From positions 1 to 11,728 of the forward strand of contig CAYOZI010000024.1 in assembly GCA_964408425.1 (NCBI GenBank): a stretch of DNA of 11,728 bases, in the 5' to 3' direction. The position numbers and the translations under genes are program-made. The notes beneath the pieces are model-generated. The model searched no databases and was not told the origin of the DNA. It was given only the letters and a program-made list of their open reading frames with translations. The DNA is from UBA10210 sp964408425. Its GTDB lineage: Archaea; Micrarchaeota; Micrarchaeia; Norongarragalinales; Norongarragalinaceae. This document shows, in pieces, positions 4,958 through 10,173 of this stretch; positions within the stretch are counted from its first letter, which is position 1, and each line of letters starts with the position of its first letter.

Positions 4958-5920
4958 TCAATCCCAAGCGACCAGCATCTTCTGCTGTTCTTCCAACGCC
5001 TGCGCGTTCAATCCTTTTGCCCTCAATTCCCTAGCGAATCTTTTCGCATTCCCGTAATTCACGAATATTTTCTTCGCGCCCGTTTGTTCCACGAAATCAA
5101 TCAGCCCAGGAAAATCGGCGTGGTCGCTCAAGCAAAAAGATTTGGACGAAAACCGTTCGGTCAACGCCCAGCCGGTTGCTATGGCCGTCGAAACCCTCTT
5201 GGAATACGCCCGGCTCAAGTGGAAGGCGAAGTTGTTGTTTACCTTGTTCATCGGCACGACTGCGACGAAATTTTTTTCCAATTCCTTCAAGCCCTCTTCG
5301 GAAGAAGCGCGGATGAAATCCAGCTTGACGCCGTGGTTCACGTACACGTCATTCACGCGCCCAATCTGGTCTTCCACCAAAGGCGTGATTCCCGCATAGT
5401 CGTTGAGTATTTTCACCAGTTCCTGGGCTTTGCCTAAAGCGTAACCGCCCAAAACCACGATTCCCTTCTTCTGCTCTTCCTTCGCCCAAGACGCTATTTC
5501 CTGCGCCACAACCTCCGGGTCCGGAAAAACGAATTCGGGAGAGCCGAAAGTCGCTTCCATGTACAAAACGTCGCAGGAAGGGATTTCGGCTTTGGAAACG
5601 CAAACCGAATCGCGCGTGTTGAAATCGCCCGTATAAGCGAACATGCCGTCCTCCGTTTCCGCCACGAGTTGCTTCGCCCCGAGCACGTGCCCCGCGCTCA
5701 ACAATTTCACTCCGTAAGGCTCTCTTTCAAGAGTCCCGTGAACGGCGTAATTCCTCGCCCTCATCAAATCAAGCGTCGCTTCGCTCGCAACCAGTTTTTT
5801 AGCCTTCAACCCGACCGCGTGGTCGGAGTGCGCGTGGGAGACGAAAGCGTAATCCCCAGGATGGTCTAGCGAAAGCTCCTGCAGGCCTATCCTGACTCGG
5901 GGCGGGTTGAGGGAAAACAT
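4958..5920 (-). CDS. Metallo-beta-lactamase / beta-CASP exonuclease-like (mRNA 3'-end processing factor family)
   Basis: A 320-residue protein of the metallo-beta-lactamase fold resembling the archaeal and bacterial short 'mRNA 3'-end processing factor / ligase-associated exonuclease' group, likely a nuclease on RNA or DNA. The zinc ligands are visible: HAHSDH at residues 29-34, His78 in SAGHVLGA, Asp99 in TGDFN, and DH at 266-267 in CLSDHADF. The motif MEATFG (Glu122) is typical of the beta-CASP branch, and a beta-CASP-like insert lies at about 125-245 with GGYALGKAQE. It lacks the KH domains of the long archaeal aCPSF proteins. The ATG at 5920 has a strong ribosome site, GGGGTGATG, about 9 nt upstream. 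It is first of an operon with cutA and an unknown gene. Nuclease polarity and substrate are not deducible. Confidence 0.88.
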   Translation of the reverse strand: MFSLNPPRVRIGLQELSLDHPGDYAFVSHAHSDHAVGLKAKKLVASEATLDLMRARNYAVHGTLEREPYGVKLLSAGHVLGAKQLVAETEDGMFAYTGDFNTRDSVCVSKAEIPSCDVLYMEATFGSPEFVFPDPEVVAQEIASWAKEEQKKGIVVLGGYALGKAQELVKILNDYAGITPLVEDQIGRVNDVYVNHGVKLDFIRASSEEGLKELEKNFVAVVPMNKVNNNFAFHLSRAYSKRVSTAIATGWALTERFSSKSFCLSDHADFPGLIDFVEQTGAKKIFVNYGNAKRFARELRAKGLNAQALEEQQKMLVAWD

Positions 5921-5968
5921 GCGGTTTCCATCACCCCTCGCAAACTAAAAAGCCTTTTCTTTCTTTTC

Positions 5969-6562
5969 TCAGCCGCACGCGTCCATGAGCATTTTCGTCA
6001 GCGTCGAACCCCTGTCTCCGGTCGGGTTGACGCCGGTATAGCTTTCTTCGAAGGAGATGATTATGAGGAAGGAGAATCCACCGCATTCTATTTGCGCGTC
6101 AGTCTGGATTTTCGAAGGCGAGGTTAGCGTTGAGTAAATGATGTTTTTCATTATTCCACCCTCGCTCTCCATTTGAACAACGTTCGTAGCTGGAGGCCAT
6201 TGTTTTGAAACTGCTTTCTTGACGGTAACCTGGTAGTTGTAAGTCGTTTCCGCGGTTCCCGCCAGGTAAGTGATCAGGCCCGAAGCCGGATCGCGGTCGG
6301 AACTGAAAGAAACGGGCTTGCCGTAAGAGTCTTCCAGAATCTTTTGCACGTTATCCCTCAATCCTTCCAGGGTTTGTTCGGGAACCGGGGTGGATTCAAC
6401 CGTAGGCTCGGGAGTTGAAGTGGCTTCGACAGTCGGCTCTGGCGTGGGAGTGGAAACAACGTTAGGCAAAGGAGTAGGAGATGGGGTTGCTTGTGAAGCG
6501 CAACCGGCCAGCAACAATCCTGCCAACACTACGAGTGAAAACAACAATCCGATTTTTTTCAT
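5969..6562 (-). CDS. Secreted lipoprotein with TPEP repeats, function unknown
   Basis: The N-terminus is a lipoprotein signal: KK at 2-3, a hydrophobic core, and lipobox LAGC ending at Cys21, so the protein should be anchored outside the membrane by lipid. Residues 27-64 form a Pro/Thr/Glu linker with near-repeats of TPEPTVE, a likely glycosylated stalk. The rest (about 65-197) is a compact domain with two cysteines (ECGGF and DACG), which could form a disulfide. I do not recognise the domain. The ATG at 6562 has a perfect Shine-Dalgarno AGGAGGT. It starts 27 nt behind the lumazine-synthase-like gene and is probably cotranscribed with it. Confidence 0.88.
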   Translation of the reverse strand: MKKIGLLFSLVVLAGLLLAGCASQATPSPTPLPNVVSTPTPEPTVEATSTPEPTVESTPVPEQTLEGLRDNVQKILEDSYGKPVSFSSDRDPASGLITYLAGTAETTYNYQVTVKKAVSKQWPPATNVVQMESEGGIMKNIIYSTLTSPSKIQTDAQIECGGFSFLIIISFEESYTGVNPTGDRGSTLTKMLMDACG

Positions 6563-6589
6563 TCCACACCAACCTCCTTTTTTCTAAAA

Positions 6590-7087
6590 TCAAAACAGCG
6601 AAGTTCCCCCTGTCGAAGTCGAACCCTGTTGGGACGCGGCAGGAGCGCTGAACATGTCCAACGCACCCGTGTGAGTCGAGAAAAAGTCGAGGGGGGTTTC
6701 GAAAGCCATTGGTTTTTTCGGTTGTACGCCCATCAAAAGCTGCAGGCATTCCTTCAGCCTTTCAGCAATCAGCTCCTCGAAATTCTTTTCCTTCTCCTCG
6801 TCCAGCACCGTGCATATCAGCGAGTATTTCCCGAATTCCCTTTCCACGTCAACAGCCTTTTCCTGCGCCAGCGCCAGGCTCATCCTCTCTTCGGCGCTGG
6901 ATTGGACGAAGGCAACGCACGCGTCTACCCCGTTTGAAAAAAGTTTTTTGAAAGCCGCGGGAACGTTCAAAAGCGTCGGCGCCTGCTCGAACTCGAGCGA
7001 AACGTCCGCTTCGGAAGAAGCCAATTCCTGCATTACTGGCTTGGCGTCAAAATCGTTCGTCAAGCAAGTTACGAACCCTATTCTCAT
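6590..7087 (-). CDS. Lumazine synthase / archaeal riboflavin synthase-like protein
   Basis: The first ~118 residues follow the pattern of the lumazine-synthase fold as used in archaeal riboflavin synthase: a first strand RIGFVTC, then APTLLNVPAAFKKLFSNGVDACVAFV, which parallels the VPG...DLPVACKKLLEEGCDIVMAL region of the M. jannaschii enzyme as I remember it, and a helical C-terminal part (EELIAERLKECLQLL). This is pattern recognition from memory, without alignment. Active-site residues cannot be confirmed, so it may be a divergent, non-riboflavin member. Residues ~125-165 are a Pro/Ala/Ser/Thr/Gly-rich tail that the enzyme does not normally have. TATA-like sequence at 7109-7117 places transcription start at about the ATG, so the mRNA is probably leaderless. 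Confidence 0.7.
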   Translation of the reverse strand: MRIGFVTCLTNDFDAKPVMQELASSEADVSLEFEQAPTLLNVPAAFKKLFSNGVDACVAFVQSSAEERMSLALAQEKAVDVEREFGKYSLICTVLDEEKEKNFEELIAERLKECLQLLMGVQPKKPMAFETPLDFFSTHTGALDMFSAPAASQQGSTSTGGTSLF

Positions 7088-7107
7088 GAGTGCTATTCAC
7101 TGCCGTA

Positions 7108-7118
7108 GGGTATAAAAA
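7108..7118 (-). promoter_or_regulatory. TATA box of the lumazine-synthase-like gene
   Basis: The minus strand reads TTTTTTTATACCC. The TATA core lies 23-29 nt before the ATG at 7087, so the transcript should begin at or next to the start codon. No ribosome site is seen in the short interval, which agrees with a leaderless mRNA. Confidence 0.5.
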
Positions 7119-7159
7119 AACTCGCTCGAACCCCAAGCGGGAATTAACGGCAAAAGTAG

Positions 7160-8098
7160 TTAAGACTGGTTGATAGCCTGCTCGGCAATCTCGACCGCAT
7201 GCTCGAGAATGCTCGTTGTGTGCTCCAGCATGGAAACAGGGCTGGTTTCCTTTTTAGCCGCGCCGATTTCCGAGTAGAAAGGGGAACGCGCGTTTATCAC
7301 TTTCATCGCCAGGTTGAAATCGCGGTCCAAAAACGATTTTACGGCATCGACGTACAAGCGGTAGGCTTTTTCCAAATGCGGTTTAACAGGCTTGAACGCG
7401 GCATCGTGGTTTTTCTCGCGCGAAAGGGCTTTGGCGATCATCGTCACCTTGTCCGCAACGCGCTCCACGTAAAGGGTTATCATGGCGTAATCAATGCACT
7501 TGGTTGCGGACAAGTCCAAGCTTCTCAAGACAGCCGGGTTTTGCAACGCCAAATGCAACTGCCGCAACAGCAAAAACCTCAGGCGGTCCACCTCGTCATC
7601 CCTCTCTACGACCGCCTCCAGTTCCTTTTCTTCCAGCAGGTCTTCAAACAAGCTGCAGGTTATCAAATGCATCCGCTTCATCGTCTTCTGGATACTCAAG
7701 CCCTCGCTGGAAAAAAAATCCTTGACCACGACCAGTTTGGAAGACTCTTCCACTACTTCGATCCCGATCAAGCGCTTGGTTTCCATCAAAATCACTTTCC
7801 GGAATTCAGGCGTTATTTTGGAGGAAGAATGCAGCCGGATGACGTCAAAACCCTCGAGGTAAGCGGCGTAAAACTTCCTCTTCAGCGCTTCGCTCGAAGA
7901 CACGTCGTCAATGCTCAGGTCGAAAGACTCGCGCTTGTCAACGGACGGCTTCGTCGTCAAAATCAGGCTTCCGTCCGGCTCTTCGATGGCAAAAACGTCC
8001 GATCCTTTCCCGACTCCCGCTTTTTCAACCCAGTGTTTGGGCAGGGAAACGGTCAAGGTGGAGACTCCCGTCTTTTGGACAATGCGCTTTTCTCCCAT
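7160..8098 (-). CDS. AbrB-PhoU phosphate-uptake-type regulator
   Basis: A two-domain archaeal protein. Residues ~3-48 are a SpoVT/AbrB swapped-hairpin DNA-binding domain (RIVQKTGVSTLTVSLPKHW, then GSDVFAIEEPDGSLIL). From about 130 to the end is a PhoU-like helical bundle with repeated KRMH.../ADKVTMIAKAL and EHAVEIAEQ segments. Proteins of this layout are usually annotated as phosphate uptake regulators, but no phosphate transporter lies in this window, so the signal is uncertain. The ATG at 8098 is preferred: GGGTG lies 6 nt upstream. An ATG at 8110 would add four residues. The upstream region is full of palindromes, which suggests autoregulation by the AbrB domain. Confidence 0.9.
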   Translation of the reverse strand: MGEKRIVQKTGVSTLTVSLPKHWVEKAGVGKGSDVFAIEEPDGSLILTTKPSVDKRESFDLSIDDVSSSEALKRKFYAAYLEGFDVIRLHSSSKITPEFRKVILMETKRLIGIEVVEESSKLVVVKDFFSSEGLSIQKTMKRMHLITCSLFEDLLEEKELEAVVERDDEVDRLRFLLLRQLHLALQNPAVLRSLDLSATKCIDYAMITLYVERVADKVTMIAKALSREKNHDAAFKPVKPHLEKAYRLYVDAVKSFLDRDFNLAMKVINARSPFYSEIGAAKKETSPVSMLEHTTSILEHAVEIAEQAINQS

Positions 8099-8127
8099 TA
8101 AGGCACCCATACGATTTCTTGGTTTTA

Positions 8128-8168
8128 GACTATATTTCTAGATTTAGTATATACTATATAGTCTAGAA
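8128..8168. promoter_or_regulatory. Nested inverted repeats, candidate operator for the AbrB-PhoU gene
   Basis: Several symmetric elements overlap: GACTATAT (8128-8135) with ATATAGTC (8156-8163); TTCTAGA (8136-8142) with TCTAGAA (8162-8168); and a perfect 12-bp palindrome TAGTATATACTA (8145-8156). They lie between the regulator's start codon and its likely TATA (minus strand CTATAAAATATATA, about 8171-8184), where a bound repressor would block transcription. Some of the symmetry may be a by-product of AT-richness, but the CTAGA and GACTATAT pairs are not simple AT runs. Confidence 0.5.
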
Positions 8169-8188
8169 TATATATATTTTATAGGAAT

Positions 8189-8209
8189 TATTTATAAATA
8201 CCGGTATTT
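8189..8209. promoter_or_regulatory. Divergent promoter core with a 14-bp palindrome
   Basis: TATTTATAAATA (8189-8200) is a symmetric TATA element usable in both directions and overlaps AAATACCGGTATTT (8196-8209), a perfect 14-bp palindrome. On the plus strand a start near 8222 would serve the small membrane-protein gene at 8266. The GC core of the palindrome makes it a plausible protein-binding site rather than chance AT symmetry. Confidence 0.5.
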
Positions 8210-8265
8210 TTCGCCTTTTCGGTAATTGCACAAAAAATAATTGCCTGCCGCGACAGCAGGTTCTC

Positions 8266-8451
8266 ATGCTAGTGCCCAAACTCGGAGCCCAGTTTTTCAC
8301 CGCCTTGCTGCACGCGGTTATTTTATTCGCCATGGTGGTGGAAACGAGCCAGGAACAGCGGTTTCTGGAGGCGATGGCGGTATTCATCTTGTTTTGGGCG
8401 TCGATAGTTTCTTACGCCTGGGCTCACATGACGGCCACTAAAACGCCTTGA
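8266..8451 (+). CDS. Small two-helix membrane protein, unknown
   Basis: A 61-residue protein with two hydrophobic stretches, about residues 9-25 and 34-52, separated by a short polar loop (ETSQEQRF), and a short basic tail (TATKTP). I recognise no family. AGGT stands 4-5 nt before the ATG, a weak ribosome site; a short hairpin (CCTGC 8244-8248 with GCAGG 8256-8260) lies just upstream in the leader. It is divergent from the AbrB-PhoU gene and shares its palindrome-rich promoter region, so it may be a target of that regulator. It converges on the CBS gene with a 16-bp gap. It is supported by promoter, position and membrane pattern, not by homology. Confidence 0.6.
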   Translation: MLVPKLGAQFFTALLHAVILFAMVVETSQEQRFLEAMAVFILFWASIVSYAWAHMTATKTP

Positions 8452-8459
8452 GCGGCCGT
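8431..8459. terminator. Inverted repeat between convergent genes
   Basis: ACGGCC (8431-8436) and GGCCGT (8454-8459) could pair across a 17-nt loop spanning the stop of the small membrane protein and the gap to the CBS gene. No T-run follows on either strand, so a terminator role is only weakly supported. Confidence 0.25.
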
Positions 8460-8467
8460 CTCAAACG

Positions 8468-8902
8468 CTACGTGCGGTTTTCAAAAAACCCCACCCTGCC
8501 GTACTCGCCGCTGATTTTCTGCACTTGGGAATAGCCTATGCTTTTAGCCACGTCTCTCGCGGTCACGATGCCGATTATTTCGCCTTTGGAATTCACTACG
8601 GGAAGCCGCCGAATTTGGAATTTTCCCAGCAGGCTGCTCGCTTCCGAAATGTCCGCGTCTTCGCGTATCGTAACCAGTTTTGCGGACATTATTTCATTTA
8701 GAGTCGTGGAACGGGGGTCCAACCCGCCTGCAACGACTTTCTTCAAAACGTCCCTTTCCGTGACGATGCCAGCAACCTTCCCTTTTTCGCCTTCGACGAG
8801 AATGCTGCCGATGTTCTTGTCGCGCATTATCCCCGCGGCGAACTGGATGCTCAAACGCCCGTTCAAAACGGTAGTGGAATGCATTATTTCCCGAACTTGC
8901 AC
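8468..8902 (-). CDS. CBS-domain pair protein
   Basis: A stand-alone tandem CBS protein of 144 residues, a Bateman module that binds adenine nucleotides or similar ligands. CBS1 (about 8-57) contains GSILVEGEKGKVAGIVTERD and CBS2 (about 72-121) contains RRLPVVNSKGEIIGIVTARD; both keep the GIVTxRD signature, whose Asp usually contacts the ribose. The partner is unknown. The GTG at 8902 is chosen because it yields the usual start (MQVREIM) and GGTGGT lies 5 nt upstream. A GTG at 8917 adds five residues and has a stronger GGAGG, but at 13 nt. A TATA-like TTTTAAAT on the minus strand near 8968-8975, at the stop of the preceding gene, may drive it. Confidence 0.9.
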   Translation of the reverse strand: MQVREIMHSTTVLNGRLSIQFAAGIMRDKNIGSILVEGEKGKVAGIVTERDVLKKVVAGGLDPRSTTLNEIMSAKLVTIREDADISEASSLLGKFQIRRLPVVNSKGEIIGIVTARDVAKSIGYSQVQKISGEYGRVGFFENRT

Positions 8903-8967
8903 TAGGCACCACCCCACAAAACTATTCCAGCCTCCTTCTTGCCTTATTCACGACTGGAAACGGGCAT

Positions 8968-9459
8968 TTAAAAGTTTGGTTTGAAGGCGGTTGAAAGGCG
9001 GTCTGCAGCCAGGTGGGAGGCGAAAGCGACTGCTCCCGCTCCGGCAATCGTTTCAGAGGACGTGAGGAGAAAGAGGATGAAACACGCGATGGCTCCGAAA
9101 GCCAGAGTGTGGGGGAATTGCCTGTGCATTTTCCCTCGTTTCGCGTAAAGGAAATGCCCCGCGAAAACCAAAACAACTAGGACGATCTTGACCAAGATTC
9201 CCACGTCCCCCGTTGAAATGAATTGGATTGAGGAAAAAATTATTATCAAAGCCAGAAACAGCTTCAAGAGCTTGCTTGCCATCGAATTCGACGAATCCAC
9301 GTCAGGCAGGATGGAAAACAGGGCGATTGCAACCAACAAGGTGAGTGCGAATGGCGGGTTGAACGCAAAGTAAGGGGAAAGGACTTTCGCCTGAATAAGA
9401 ACCCCAAACGCCAGTAAGTTGGTCAGAAACCCCAGTAGCACGTGCTTTCGGAAATTCAT
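8968..9459 (-). CDS. YdjM/DUF457-like membrane-bound metal-dependent hydrolase
   Basis: A polytopic membrane protein of the YdjM (LexA-binding, membrane-bound hydrolase) family, 163 aa. The characteristic polar motifs sit between membrane segments: LPDVDSSNS at about 51-59, KRGKMHRQFPHTL at about 108-119 (the RG...H...H block), and ASHLAADRL at about 147-155. The His and Asp residues are those thought to bind metal. The biochemical reaction of the family is not well established. The ATG at 9459 (GGAGTG about 10 nt upstream) is preferred; a TTG at 9483 would add eight residues. It lies just behind the membrane winged-helix gene and is probably in its operon. Confidence 0.82.
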   Translation of the reverse strand: MNFRKHVLLGFLTNLLAFGVLIQAKVLSPYFAFNPPFALTLLVAIALFSILPDVDSSNSMASKLLKLFLALIIIFSSIQFISTGDVGILVKIVLVVLVFAGHFLYAKRGKMHRQFPHTLAFGAIACFILFLLTSSETIAGAGAVAFASHLAADRLSTAFKPNF

Positions 9460-9490
9460 GCGCCTTTTCCACTCCAGGCTCAACGAGTCT

Positions 9491-9991
9491 CTATTGCTGC
9501 AGCACTATTTTCTTGGTCATGCCGAACGGATGGGCTTTGATAACGCCCTTTTGCTCTAGCCTTGCGATTATCCGGTGCATTTTGACCGGAGACATGCCCA
9601 AAGCGCCGTAAAGCTCTCGTTGGGTTAAAACGCCGCCGTTCTTCTTCAACTCGTTGAAAACCAGTTGTTCCCCGTCGCTCAAGAGTGTGCTTAAAACGAA
9701 AGTCTTGTGCTCCTTAAACTCCTGCTTTCTAGCGAAAGACAGGAGGTAAAAGCCGTTCAGCATGAACATCATTCCGCAAAACACCCATAATAACGCCCTG
9801 GGCGTTAACAAAGCCGAAGCTGGAGTGAGGCTTGAAAACGCCGTTGGGGTGTCGATATACGGCAGGAACGTATTCTGCCAGAGAAGGAAATACGCGAAAA
9901 GCGCGTATAAAAACAGGAGAAAGCCGCCGCAGACTAGGGAGCCGATTGCAATGCGATTCAAAGTTTTCAATTCTTTCTTCAAGCCGACCAC
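9491..9991 (-). CDS. Membrane-anchored winged-helix transcriptional regulator
   Basis: Two membrane helices (about residues 14-38 and 66-86) are followed by a cytoplasmic winged helix (about 100-166). In the latter, LSDGEQLVFNELKKNGGVLTQRELYGALGMSPVKMHRIIARLEQKGVI shows the helix-turn-helix and the wing. This layout, a DNA-binding domain tied to the membrane, is common in archaeal sensors of membrane state, so it could regulate the adjacent membrane and surface genes; that is inference. The start is a GTG at 9991 without a clear ribosome site; a TTG three codons later is an alternative. The upstream TATA and two GTGAAATAA repeats suggest autoregulation. Confidence 0.85.
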   Translation of the reverse strand: MVGLKKELKTLNRIAIGSLVCGGFLLFLYALFAYFLLWQNTFLPYIDTPTAFSSLTPASALLTPRALLWVFCGMMFMLNGFYLLSFARKQEFKEHKTFVLSTLLSDGEQLVFNELKKNGGVLTQRELYGALGMSPVKMHRIIARLEQKGVIKAHPFGMTKKIVLQQ

Positions 9992-10003
9992 GGTCTTTAC
10001 AGG

Positions 10004-10044
10004 TTATTTCACATTACAACTTATTTCACCGGCATATAAAAGGC
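10004..10044 (-). promoter_or_regulatory. Promoter with direct repeats upstream of the winged-helix gene
   Basis: On the minus strand a TATA element CTTTTATATGCC (about 10033-10044) is followed by two exact copies of GTGAAATAA at 10029-10021 and 10012-10004, 17 bp apart. They lie around the expected start of transcription (about 10010-10020), where a repressor would act. On the plus strand the same element reads CATATAAAAG and might serve the surface-protein gene. Confidence 0.45.
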
Positions 10045-10173
10045 TTTTCCAGGCTTTTCAGCTTCTTTCAGGAAACTAATATACGCTTTTTCCCAGTCAT
10101 CCAAACCGCTAGCTGAAAAATTTTTCCGGAGTTTCCGGCATTCGGCGAGACGGAGGATAACGGAGGGAAAACG
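10045..10173 (+). promoter_or_regulatory. Upstream region and ribosome site of the surface-protein gene
   Basis: This stretch has no convincing gene. It holds a possible TATA (CTAATATACG, about 10076-10085), a 12-bp palindrome GAAAAATTTTTC (10115-10126), near-repeats of AGGCTTTTC (from 10042 and 10052), and two GGAGG blocks (10152-10156 and 10162-10166). The second GGAGG lies 7 nt before the GTG start at 10174. Confidence 0.4.

Noticed and set aside
7199..8101. A 300-residue plus-strand frame opposite the AbrB-PhoU gene
   Set aside because: It is the antisense shadow of a clearly recognised protein and its translation has no recognisable motifs.
8163..8387. A 74-residue minus-strand frame opposite the small membrane protein
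   Set aside because: It crosses the divergent promoter, has poor composition and has no ribosome site.
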